A model generated the notes under the pieces. That model was not told the DNA's origin. It ran no database searches and was given only the letters and a program-made list of their open reading frames with translations. From Phoronis australis (lineage: Eukaryota > Phoronida > Phoronidae): DNA of 64,000 bases. Numbering within the stretch: position 1 is the first letter of the stretch; every line of letters begins with the position of its first letter. Made by a program: the position numbers and the translations under genes. The DNA lies in contig NMRA01000044.1 of NCBI GenBank assembly GCA_002633005.1, positions 945,097-1,009,096 of the forward strand. The letters run 5' to 3'. This document shows, piece by piece, positions 26,901-37,800 of the stretch.

Positions 26901-27929
26901 GTCCTCAAAATCATGGACCTCATATTATAGCAATTTTGGGCAATAGTCCATTAGTTCAAGCAACATTTAAGTGGTAATCAAAATCAAAAGATGGTTTAGT
27001 CATGGTGTATATGCATTTTCCAAAAAGCTTCAGGCATACGATAGTGCCGTACGAGCGTACTGTTTTAAAAACGACGACACACTTTTCATTGTTACAAAAG
27101 GTGGAGAAAATGACATTTGATGCATTGTTAACTTAAATGGCTGTAACGGGCAAGGTGTCGGTTTACTCCCACATTTTGCATGCACCCCATTCAGCAGTCT
27201 TTAACTCTACATGTTGATCAGGTTTCATGGTGAGGTAACGAGAAAAACTACCCTAGCTGTGTGCCAAATTCGGGGTCTATGGAAGATTAACACACAGCAG
27301 TACCTAGCTGCATTTTGACGATAGTCTTCATACAGCTAGCTGGCTGATTGTGCGTGAACTTGGAATCTTGCTTAATCTGAAGATCGCGTATGAACTTGCT
27401 GGGAATATACCAAAGGAAACTTGCCCAAGTTCACTCAAATAATCACGTTCACGTCGATAAAAATTGCACTGCACTAAATCAAATTACATGTTAATAAAAT
27501 AACATATATTTTAACCAGTCTTTTTTGCAACTATTGGCGATTTTATTCATCAAACAATAAATTAATTTAACCTTTCACATATTCCTCTGATTCCTTTGAC
27601 ACAAGTTAAGGAAAATGGGGAAAACTGGTGATTATGAGGCCAGTAATTACAAAAATTTACACTGAACAAAAAATTTCACCCGGTTGCACAAATGAATATT
27701 CAATTCCAAGTTCACGCGTACGCGATCTCGAGATTAAGCAGGATTCCAAGTTCACGCACAGCACATGGGGTTCGAAACTTGGAACATAGTGATTTTTCAT
27801 TATACTACCTTTAAAGATATCAAACTCTTCATTGATCTGAAGTAATTTGAATGCACTCCTAGCTCGCCAACCTTCTTCTTTGGCTAGTCTATAGTAAACG
27901 TCCCTTTTATCTTTTGATGAACGGCCCAT
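11962..27929 (-). CDS. FTSJ1: tRNA (cytidine-32/nucleotide-34) 2'-O-methyltransferase, FTSJ1/Trm7 family
   Basis: It transfers a methyl group from S-adenosylmethionine to the 2'-OH of positions 32 and 34 in the anticodon loop of selected tRNAs; it acts in the cytoplasm with partner proteins (family knowledge). Exons on the minus strand: 27929-27809, 26623-26554, 22502-22397, 21797-21719, 21243-21191, 18745-18692, 15338-15236, 14246-14163, 13194-13091, 12186-11962. All junctions are GT-AG and all phases agree, giving 332 aa, the usual animal length. The K-D-K-E catalytic set is intact: K28 (SAFK), D121 (CDGAPD), K161 (FVAK), E196 (SSIE). The SAM loop [11 protein letters not shown] is at 47-57, followed by VDLQAMAP. 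The C-terminal tail keeps the animal [13 protein letters not shown] motif. The start is the conserved [11 protein letters not shown] second copy of exon 2 lies at 23977-23908; including both would shift the frame. Confidence 0.95.
15004..15120 (+). repeat. Interspersed G-rich repeat (family B) in FTSJ1 intron 8
   Basis: Begins GTGGCGGATTTAGGGGGG, then CATGCCCCCC and TAAAATTCTCCGAATACC, ending in a TTTGGGG stretch. Related copies lie at 37624-37790 (reverse), 39799-39893, 48331-48353 (cut by an N), and diverged at 31030-31095 and 63459-63560. It lies about 115 bases past the donor of FTSJ1 exon 8. Confidence 0.7.
15790..15930 (-). repeat. Interspersed repeat family A, reverse copy
   Basis: Reverse-strand match to the motif run ending GCATAAAGCATAATATCTA, seen here as TATGAAACTTTATGACTG followed by GCTTTAAGCATAGTTCTCC. 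Intron 7 of FTSJ1. Confidence 0.5.
17490..17715 (+). repeat. Interspersed repeat family A, plus copy
   Basis: Contains CTCATGCAAAAGTGGGACA, then GCATAAAGCATAATATCTA, then GGAGATATGACATTACGAAG, in the same order as at 5490-5700. Intron 7 of FTSJ1. Confidence 0.6.
22570..24905. repeat. Left copy of a 2.3-kb duplication carrying FTSJ1 exon 2
   Basis: Nearly identical to 25202-27558, with scattered substitutions and small indels. It includes a complete second exon 2 at 23977-23908, whose only coding difference is the silent change GATTTG for GATCTG. The copies diverge after 'catcaaacaata' (24905 and 27558). The right copy starts directly after the N at 25201, so unmerged haplotypes are the simplest explanation. 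Confidence 0.85.
23908..23977 (-). CDS. FTSJ1: Duplicate FTSJ1 exon 2 (SAM-binding exon)
   Basis: 70 bases with intact acceptor (tttcag) and donor (GTGCGT), encoding the same 23 residues as 26554-26623, including the SAM loop. Both exons in one mRNA would break the frame because 70 is not a multiple of three. It is either the other allele or a mutually exclusive duplicate. Confidence 0.7.
24919..24952 (-). CDS. Possible alternative or unrelated first exon, starting [11 protein letters not shown]
   Basis: On the minus strand, CAAGATGGCGGAC surrounds an ATG at 24952 and fits both the YY1/TISU start element and a strong Kozak context. Eleven codons follow, then G|GTAACC, a phase-1 donor. The segment 24906-25200 is CpG-rich and unique to the left duplicate copy. 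The phase would allow splicing to the exon 2 copy at 23977, which would give an FTSJ1 form without the catalytic K28. Equally, it may be the 5' end of another gene brought here by a wrong contig join. Function unknown. Confidence 0.35.
25057..25190 (+). other. Possible short spliced leader ORF opposite the MADELW exon
   Basis: On the plus strand, ATGAGACAAAAATCG ends in the donor GTGAGT (25072). A good acceptor (gcgttttcag) precedes 25149, and the joined frame stops after 20 codons. With the minus-strand start at 24952 it gives a head-to-head, promoter-like layout. The contig ends at 25200, so the rest of any gene is missing. Confidence 0.2.
25202..27558. repeat. Right copy of the 2.3-kb duplication
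   Basis: Begins just after the N at 25201 and runs without a break into FTSJ1 exon 1, so this copy holds the exon 2 (26554-26623) physically linked to exon 1. Confidence 0.85.
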
Positions 27930-28030
27930 ACTCCTTTTCGTGAGACCTTTGGCTTTACTTCCTGTGTGTTATTGATTCCATAGTACTTGAAAGGTGGCGC
28001 TTGCGACGGAACCTCCGAAATTAGGAAATT
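27930..28030 (-). promoter_or_regulatory. Presumed FTSJ1 promoter region
   Basis: The 100 bases upstream of the ATG contain an ETS-type core (CAGGAAGT on the minus strand, near 27957-27964), typical of housekeeping promoters, and the 10-mer GCGCCACCTT (minus strand, 27991-28000), which also occurs at 5947 and 6321. No TATA box is evident. The start site is not determined. Confidence 0.35.
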
Positions 28031-30050
28031 TCGTCCAAGCCAAGGCGAGAAGTGGCAAGCAGGTGATTAACTGTGAAGACTGGCTTTGAGAACAGAATTA
28101 TATCAAAGTAAATACCAATGAAACAAAGGCACAACCATGTGTAAATAATCTGGAATTTTAGATTTGTTGGAGAATGTCTACTGTCTAGTTTCAGTTTGGG
28201 TTTCCAAGAAGTAGCCCACAAGCTCAAGCGCCTGTGCCTACAAGTTGGTTTCCGGTTGTTTCTCGCTTCGCTCGGTTCCGTGAGGTTGTGTTTCTGTGTT
28301 CACAACGGTCAGTTAAATTCTGTTTGCCTAATCCTTTTTATTTCAGTGATTTTTAGTTCTTTGAAAGGTATATGTACTTTAGTTGTTTTTAGATTAGTAA
28401 ATCAGTATTTACAGCCATGGCCCTAGCCTTTTTTGCTAGTCTAGGCAGATTTTTATGAAATTTAAATGTGTTCGTATTAAAATAGTTGACAGGTTTCGGG
28501 GTTTTTTGGTTTTTTTTGATAGATTTGACGTATAGCAGCTGTTTTTGTAATCATGAAAATTCAAATAGGTTACAGTTAAGGAGAGGACGATACCTTCTCG
28601 TGTCTTTTAAACATTTTTTACCACGTCGACTTGACCCTCTCCATCCTCCAACCTCTTGAGGGTTCATTATTAAAATTTGGAGTATACCTGATGAGAAGAC
28701 TGAGGCTGAAATTGATTTTCAGACATGTTCACCTACTCTGGCACTCCCTAGGGCAATTGTATTTTTTGCGTTCACGACGGTATCTCGTTTACCCTTTGCA
28801 AGATCTTTCTAGAATTTAGCAGATTTGTTCTTATGAAGGTGGCAACAGATGACAATTTCACACCAAGTCAACTAGTACCGCAGTTTTATTTTTCATGTTT
28901 GCCTCAGTAACTTCAGAGTCCCTTGATGCCAGGCCTTCATGCTAGCAGCGCAGGTCCTAGTACTAATCTGAACACCCTGGCAAGGACACCCAATGTCAAT
29001 CAGAATTTCTCCAGTTAGGACATCCACATTGTATTAGTATTAGGACTGGCAGTTAATCAAATATCCATGATATTTTAAGAGAGAAATCAGTGTTTCCCCT
29101 GGGTTTTGAAAGGAGCATGGTAGTAAATGGCCAAAACAGGGTGCAAAGCCCGTTGCCGCTTGGAATATGAGAAGTGGGATCCCCCTATTGTCTGGGTTTC
29201 GAAAGGAGCGTGGTGTTGAATGCTCGACGCGGATGTGGACCCTGGCGCCAAATGGCCAGCATGGGATGAAGTGAGATTTTTCCATCGGGGGGGAGGGGTT
29301 GGGAGACCTTCCCCAGGCAAAATTTGAAAATTAGATGTAATTGGTTGCAGTTTGCTTATCATAGACAAGACCCTAACTAAAGCATGATGTAGTAGAAATA
29401 TCTGGGTAAAGGACACTTTGCAAGAGAAATTGGCAAGGAAGTGTCCATCATCTCTGTCGCACTTGTGTTGAGTACAGTGTTAAAATTCAATTATCCATGA
29501 AGTGACAAACATAGAACAAAAATATGTGAACTTTGTAGACGTATAAACTAATTCGTGTCATGAAACTTCCATTGATATCGTCTTGCTAAACATAAATCAG
29601 TCATAGTGGATTGGCGTTGGCCGGCGTAGCAGATGATGTATAATACAGTCCACATGATGCAGACGAATCTGAGACTGCCTTCAATATCGTCATTTTGGCA
29701 TAGGGCTATGGTTGATTGAACGCCCTGCAATATAATTCACAAGGTCTTATGTAAACTCGGACATAATAAAATTAATGAATCAGAAATCTTACTGTTTCTT
29801 ACTTCATTAGCGAGTCCTGGTGCTTTCCCATGTTAGAAAATTCGTATCGAGGTCGTTGACTGGTCCCCGGCTATATTAAGTTTATATTCATTGTCAGATA
29901 ACCAGGCAGAAACAAGGTACGAATAGGGATTGGGAATTGGATGATTGTGTTTAACTGGGGCACAATTTAAGATCCCATTGTAAAATTATTATTTTTCCCT
30001 TTCGATCCACAAATGGCGAAAGGTGCCTTGTGACTTGTACTTATTCATTA

Positions 30051-30187
30051 TTACTAGCGATCATTTTTACTAGCGATCATTTTTACTTGCGATCGTTTTT
30101 ACATGTGATTCATTTTACTCGCGATCGTTTTTGTTAGCGATCATTTTTAATAGCGATCACTAGCGATCATTTTTACTAGCGATTTTT
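30051..30187. repeat. 16-bp minisatellite, about nine units
   Basis: Units follow TTTTTACTAGCGATCA with point changes; one unit is truncated (CTAGCGATCA). Every unit keeps GCGAT or a one-base variant, so GATC occurs about every 16 bases. Confidence 0.9.
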
Positions 30188-31419
30188 GCGTGGCGGTGAA
30201 GTTTCCTCGTCACGATTAGATGTGTGGCTTTCAATTTGAGTATGATTTACGAGTGGCNTTATGAGCGAGAGCGTAGGCCTATAACCGCCTCAGAGTTAAC
30301 GTGAGTCTCCAAATCATTTAACGATTTCGGTCGTAAAACACCAGCGAAGTATCAATCGTACATGTACAGCGTAATTACGGGCGACGATTTCCCCTCCCCC
30401 CGCGAGCTATCACGATAAATTGCCACCCCAAAGAAACCGTGTGGCTGGCACTGAGTTATAATTTTCAGGTTATGGGGTTTCAAAATGGATTTGACCAATT
30501 TGAAAAGCGGCATGAGTGCCCACTGGTCGAATTTTGGGACGATCGACTGAGCGATCGGTTAATTAGTCAAAGGTTGGAAAAGTTATAAGTGATTTCTGCT
30601 ATTGATTCCACCTTGAAATCATCTGCTCGGCGCCTACATTAAAGACACCTTTGTGGGCTACATTAGCGCCTGGTCTTTACCAGTGACAAATGTCAGTTCG
30701 TTTCAAGCACTGAAAGCATTTCCAAATTGACAAAGGTACAATTTGAGTGCATTTCCACAGCGGTAAGAAGGGGCAAAATTGGTCGGGTTAGCTACGGTAT
30801 TACGCCGTCGCTACAACTATGCGACGTGATGGTGTGAGCAGTGACGTAACGTTGCAGGGTGTCCGTGAGCCAGTCGGGGCCTTGTACTGTGAGAGAGCAG
30901 TTTGAGAGACGTTTTCACATGGCAATTATATTTTTCATGTAAGGTGAATTATTTCTAATCCATTTTTCAAGGGCGTACGGGCTCCCTTTTCCCTCGATTT
31001 TAAAGACATCAAATCTAGAATTTTCAAATTGTTGACATAGGGTCCCCCCTTTTTAAAAAATCCTTGAACCGATCCCCCTTTTATCCTGGATCCACCCCTG
31101 CTCGCAGGTAAGAACCCATGGCTAGTTTTGAATATCCAAAGTTACTAAATATTATTCATTTTAAATCTGATAATGAAAGGCAGATAGTAAAACAAGTTGT
31201 ATACAAAGCATGCATCGGAGTATTTTTGTAGTGTAGTCAGGGGGTCTTGAAGAACAACGTAATTGGTAATCATTTGATCAGTGAAGTGTAGCCTGGAATT
31301 AAGAAAATGTATAAATTAAAAAGCTTCACTCTTTATCTGACTAAAACGCAAACATCGAATAATGCCTTTTTTCTCATGAATTAGGTCCCATTAAATGTCT
31401 TACAGCGACAGTCTTCCAT

Positions 31420-31520
31420 TTCCATTAATGGTAACAGGTACAACGAAACACCCTAGCAACTTAAGAAAACGCATCAAACTCTATTGGGATTGACCAAACC
31501 TAAAATTGCGAAATCGAAAA
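31420..31520. repeat. Interspersed repeat family C
   Basis: A 'GCRACTYAAGAAAACGCAT' core followed by 'GGTCAATCCTAAAATTGCA'-like sequence. Related copies at 36480-36620 and 63340-63440 share the same flanking order. Confidence 0.45.
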
Positions 31521-31777
31521 TGGCGCATGTTGAAATTGGATAGTCCCCACTTGGAAATGTCGATGACCGTTTGCAATGTGCACGATAAACAAATTAAGTC
31601 GCGTACAACGGGAACGGCCGGGGTTATACAGAGTCTCAAGTTAGGACTGGTCCAGCTGTAAGATAGTTTTACAAGCTGGTGGGCATTTGCGCTGGTGCAT
31701 TTTCACTGCCGGTGCACAGACGTTTGGACCTACATTGTCGGAATCGCCAGGCAGCGAACAGAGGAAATCAAAACGAG

Positions 31778-31849
31778 ATGCTGAAGTTCACTACCGCGGT
31801 GCTCGCGTGCTCGGCAGCGTGCTCGCTGGTCTGTCTTTCTTTCTCGCTA
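31778..31849 (+). CDS. Signal-peptide exon of the ITIH-like gene
   Basis: ATG at 31778 with a purine at -3. The 24 residues (MLKF...SFSL) have a short positive start and a hydrophobic core, and end in phase 0 at GTAAGT. It joins in frame to DANPAG at 33709, so cleavage near the exon border would expose the first VWA domain. Confidence 0.8.
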
Positions 31850-34800
31850 GTAAGTGAACGTTTTCAGTTGATCAGACACAGTGTTGTTTGTTGCTGCTGC
31901 AAGACCAGTATTGTGTGTGCTCTCGCCGTTGGTTTGCCCTAGGAACAAGTCTCTTCAGTGGTTCCTAGGTTTACCTGAATTCAATGGACTCCGTCACGCT
32001 TCTTTTAAATTCACTGCCAACCAGGATATGCCTGAAGCTGTTGTAAACACGCGTTAGGTCACTTACCGCTGCAAAACTGTAACGAGAAGCGGGACAGGGC
32101 TGGCAAAAACGAGAGGTTGCTTGAGACACCTGGGAGGTTCTCGACTACATTTTCTGCAGTGGTGTCACTGGAAAATTAGGAATATGCTCCCATTCAATGA
32201 GGGATATTGGAAAACGGTCCCATTAATAGCGAATGGTGTTATACTATATGAGAAATACCGGCCTCTTGCATAGGTTAATTCCGTCAACCTATCCCTTTTG
32301 TACTGGGAAGCTGAATTTAACCTCATGCATTAAGGCACCTGAAAATAGACCGAGAGGAGATGTCATGTTGTCAAGGCAAGAGTGAGGACAACATTACAAA
32401 ATTATTGTCAAAATACAAACAACGTTAAACCCTTCTTGTGTGTATATTTAGTTGGAAAAAGAAGCTTCTATAGAGTTTGGAATTCCCAAAGTGAACCCTT
32501 TTGAAGGGGATTTTGCAGGAATAGGACAATCTTTCGTTAGGAATGAAGTCGGGAAAGGCCGCACCCTTTCTAATTAAGGGTAACTGAGCGACACGTTCCG
32601 GCCTCTTCTGTGGGAGTACCACGTAGGCCGGACTGCAGTGAGAACAATTTAACTCTAAGTGGGTCTAAATCAGCTGTCAGTGTTGTGACGGAAGACGTCG
32701 GGTTTGTAACACTTAGCTTATTTTGTGTAGTCTAGCGCTAGAGATATTGGGTTATTTTATGAAGCACATAATCCACCTGGGGTAAAGCGTAACTGCACGA
32801 TGAGGATGGCAACTGAGGACTGATATTCAGGGGATGGAAACGAATCCTTCCAGTGGTCACGCCTCTCAAATGTAGCCACGGACCCCTAAGCCGAAACATT
32901 GGATTACCAAACACCAAACCAGCGGTACTTATCCCAGATTTGCGACCCTGAACTCCACACGCGCGCCTAAAATGCTCAAAAACTCGATAACTGTCGAACT
33001 CCAGGGACCAGATTCCTCACCCAATAAGTTGTGGGATTTTGACGAAATTTCCAAGATGTTTTGCCCATGTTATAAACCTGAGACTCGTGTAGGATTTTTT
33101 ATGTGTTTGCAAGAGCAGAATTTTGGCAAATGGGGAACGAACTGCAACATGTAAGAAAAGAATTAAATGAAATATTTATCAATGAGAAACATACGCTTAT
33201 TAACAAGAATGCAGTTGCAGCCCGTTAGCGTCTCTACGCAATTTTAAAATTGTTTCACGGAGTTTTTTGGCAACGTAGCGGAAGAATTACTTTGAATACA
33301 CTCGAATTTTCCCCAGTACTTACTGCCACTCCTGTCATGGCATTGTGGAATAACGGATAATTATTTAATTCTGACCGTTTGCTGTCACGTGGTTGTTATT
33401 GTTTGATGCACGGCGGCACCTTACGCCCACAAACATCTGTTTCCGTGTGATCAACATCAAGATTCAGTGTACCTAACCTGCAGTTGCACGGTTAAAGATT
33501 CAGTGACGATAACGGGGCAAACTAAAAGTCTTAACGGCAGAGGTTCTTACAATACATTATTTCGTTCAAAAAAACAGAATGTAGGGAAAATATGTATGAA
33601 AAGTTCACGGAAATTTAAGAATGGCACAGAAATGAGACTTCCATTTCAAGACGTTTTACATCATCTTTTTTTTTGGAAACGTACGTATCCGTTCCGTTCT
33701 ATTTTCAGGATGCTAATCCTGCGGGCCAGGGTCCGTTGGAAATAGTCTTCTCCTTTGATACCACGACATCGATGGCTCCTGTCATAAACATTGTCAGAAG
33801 CAAGGTGGAGGAACTGATCGGTCGGTTACAGGTCTGCACAGATTACATTTTAATTCGTTGTAAACGTGTTTTTACAATTTACAATGTCTCTTGTCGTTAA
33901 AAAAATATTGGGCCATTATGTGGGTGCGGGCAATGTGTTTTTACTTTTTTCATTAATTGTTAGGAGTTCGTTCATCGAAGGTAATTTAAAAATAAAATTT
34001 AGCGGATTTAAGTCCAACCAAGATTAATCATTCCAACTGTTTGTTTGTGTAGTTTTATAGGCTTTTATATTTCCAAATCTTCTTTTTAGTCTGACATCCC
34101 GGATATTCGAATAGCCGTTTTCGCACAAAGCGAGTACGGTGTAAAGTACATCACGAAAGAGCAAGGGACGAGGTACACAACAACTTTTATTGACTTCAGC
34201 AAAAACGTCGAGGATTTAAAGACGTTTGTCCGCGAAGTTCGCCAATGGACCAATCCGAACTACGACATGCCGGAGGCATACGAGCGCGCTTTGCGGGACG
34301 TGCGAACTGAGCTCTCATGGACGCCGGGCTCTCGACGAGCGTTAGTACTGATTGGAGATGATGAACCGCACGAAGCAGACTACAGGAAAAATGTGGACAA
34401 GATTGATTGGAAAGAAGAGAGTTATAATCTCCGGGATATGGTAAGGCAAACATCTTTCCAAACGTCAGATGTCCTTAAAGGGGCATACAGTGTGAAAAAC
34501 GCAGTCGGGGGAGGGGATTATTTTATATGTTAGACTTCTTGAAGTTTTTTTTACTTGACCATAGCTACATGTACATGTGTAAATTTACGAAGTCCGTTGT
34601 TTTTGTGATTTTATTAGAAATCGCCTGTTTCCGCCCTTGGCTCGCAGCCATTCGGGAGAATTAATTGAAATTGAGGCATGTCCCCTTTTAATTGTATACA
34701 CTGAAAATACTCCCCGGCTGACTGGAACAATAAATATTTTCTCTACTTAGAAAGTGTTCGAGTGCAACGCCTGGATTCTTGGGCTTCAACCCACCTTGGG

Positions 34801-37800
34801 GATAATCTTAAATACACACCCGTGTTGCCGATAGTGTCTTTTTAGTCGTCCTTGTAGCTACGCAACATTAGTTTTTTCGTAATTACCAGCGCCTAATTAA
34901 GATCATGAAGGGACTCCACGTGTGCTTATCGCACTGTGGCTGGTTCCAAAAACAGTCCCTAAGTTAAGAAGACAACAAAGAAACGTAGGGGTTTATTTTT
35001 GAATAGGGCTGGCTTTTTGGAATTATTAGCTTTGACCAGAGCTATAAAACAGCAAAATCTGTTGTATTTTCTGTAACTTATTATCGCCGAAAACTAACAA
35101 AGGTTTTTACTCAAAGTTAACTGGAATAGATTGTTGTTGAAACACTTGTAATGTTTTCATTTTGAGGGTGTTCAACTGGAAATGTTGAATTCTTAACTGA
35201 AGCACTTTTGGTGGAAAAACAGTACAACCATAGACATCATGAAATAAATTATAAATTTGCGCGATCTTACTGGTTTCTCTTGAAAAAACGAAAAGATGAA
35301 ACGCTCGCAGTGGATGGACAAGCGTGCCGCCGCTTAGGCAACTCGAGAATCTGCCAATGGTTGCGATCTTCTATTAGTTTGATATTTTCCATGTCGACTC
35401 ATAGAAAACGCTTGTAAGTGTTGCATCACATGTTTTTATGTTTCTGGAAAAAATCACGCGCTTTGAACACGGCAATTTACCCCGTTTGTTTACACGGTGA
35501 TTAAATATCGGGGTGGCGTTGGCGACACGCCAAGGTAGGACAGTCTTAACGGTAAACTGTCTCGACATGTATGTTCAGAGCAGTTGGTTCCATCAATTAA
35601 AAAAGCTGCGATTTCTGTAACTGAGGAGAACTGAGTTTTGTTTAGTGTCCAAGAGCTTAATGCATAACATTACGAGCCAGGTCTGACCCACTTTTGAGTT
35701 CCGTCTCAGGCAACAACGAGCCGTGACCTAAAGCACTAAAATCATTTGTAGAGTGATTGAGAAACATGTTTTAATGTGTTCGTAATAGCATAAATAAATA
35801 TTTGAATACTCATATTAGATATTGCTTACATGCTTATGGTTCTATATATACTACTTTCGCCTATGTACTGTCTACAACCCTGATATGATGCTTCGCGATT
35901 TCTGGGTTTGTCATTATTTTCCTTGTACAAAGAACCATGTGCACACGAGTTTTATAACGTGAGACGATTTAAATCGAAAGCTTATTTTTTGACAGAAGTT
36001 TTATGAGCTGCTGTAAGGACTGGTGAATCTAAATACTATATAAAAAGGAAACCATGCGATACTAGTTTAAACAGAAAGTGGTCTAATTCAGTTCCACGTA
36101 TCTTATAATTGTCGCTACCACAACACGTGTCAATCAGTGAATAACTCACAACACACCTTAACAGTTGGAAAGTTTGTGTAAAAACGCTGAAAGGACAAAC
36201 AAGGGCAACTGGCACTGAGCACTATAGTCTAAATAAACACGGTGAAGTGCGTCACTGGGACACAAATGGAAGTAGCCAGATTCTAGTACAGTTTTGAGTT
36301 GGTGAATCGAACTGTCCGTAAGATTGCGTGAGCGTAGCTGGCCTCATTTATCGTTTATGGCATTGAAATGTGGACTCGTGGAGACATTTTTAAAGAGAAA
36401 TACACTGCATTTCGCCCTGTCGAGTGGTCAAAAACTGAAAACCGATTTAGAATTTTATTCTCATAAAATCCGTCTCCAAATATTGTTTACCGTGACAGGA
36501 CTCCATTTCCGTTTCCAACAAGGACATCGAACTCATCAGCGACTCGGAAAAACGCTTTACAGTTAATAGAGGATGGCCAATCCTAAAATTGCACGTTCGC
36601 ATTGTCTGAGACTAGAGTTGCTGGCTCATTTGGCTGCACTTTAAGAATAGAAAAAATTGCTAGCCTCAAACTGCTGTAGACGTTTTGAAAACTGAATGTG
36701 TAAAGGGTTTTGCATTGTTGTTTGATGTTTCATTGCGCAAACCGTGTATGGCCAGGCTTGATTTGTGCCAGCAAGATTGATACAGCCATGACACAGGCTT
36801 AGAATTTAACTGTCTAGTTTCGGCTACTGATGAAACTGGGACATCGTTTTTGTTGGCATGGTCTTTTAAAGTTTTATAGGACCTTATCGACAGATTTGCG
36901 TTTCCAAATATTTACCGTAGAAAATATATCTGAAACTAAATAAGGCGATCCAGATCCTCCCAAGGATACTATTGTTTCATGAAATGAAGAATATAAATCG
37001 GTAAATAAAACAACAAGAATGGATCAACTGAAATTTGAAATTTTCGGAGGTAACAACTTCCTTTATCAACAAAAACAGAAATATTTACAAAACGGTAGAC
37101 TTTAACTCTGTAACAGAATGTATTTTCTGGAGTGCCTGTAGCATTTTTTGTCAATTTGCCATTATGTGGGTCACATGGATAGGAACTTGTTACAGTAAAA
37201 TTTAGCAAAGAAAATTTAGGTACATCCATAGCAAAATAACAAGATCAAATTTTGTTTGGTACGTATAGAAGATAAGATGAAGTCTCAAAAATGCTGTTAC
37301 AATTTTCTGAATTGTCATTTCGTTTTTGTTTCATGCAACTTTCGCGTCTTTCACGAAAATCATTAAGGTTTTATTATTTGATATCATTTTTTGGAAAATG
37401 GAACGTTAAAAATATTTCCTATCAGTCTTTTTTGAACAGCGCATAAAGCATAGTATCTTAGTTTCATGTAAATCTGATCAGCCATTTCTGAGACATGATG
37501 TTCCGAAGTTAACGTCTTGCTAACTTTAAGCGCTGTGAGTCAACAGAAGCGACATCTTTCGCTAGACAGGTCCATCCTTCTGAAGTTATTTTTGATAAAA
37601 TATACGCCAATTTCCGTATTACCAGGGGCAAATCCACGATTTTTAGTTAAGGGGGACCAGAGCAGAGTTTTTGTCATGATTTTCCTGTCAGACATTCGCA
37701 CTCCCGAACTGCCAAATGGAATCTGGGAGAATTTTAGGGGGGGCATGGCCCCCTTGCCCCCCCCCCCCTTAAATCCACCACTGATTACGTTATCGTGAAC

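Larger units (their letters stand above)
28031..31777. other. Intergenic region between FTSJ1 and the ITIH-like gene
   Basis: The two genes are transcribed away from each other. The region holds one unit of the satellite-like repeat (28735-28870), a G-rich repeat with two internal copies of 'TGGGTTT(T/C)GAAAGGAGC(A/G)TGG' (29040-29400), a minisatellite (30051-30187), an N (30258) and diverged repeats near 31030-31095 and 31420-31520. No splice-supported exon seen. Confidence 0.5.

Noticed and set aside
29087-29416. 109-aa open frame on the minus strand
   Set aside because: Falls in a G-rich repeat with internal duplications; proline/serine-rich content is typical of repeat translation.
30051-30187. 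Regular short repeats as a CRISPR array
   Set aside because: Units abut each other without unique spacers; it is a minisatellite in a eukaryotic genome.
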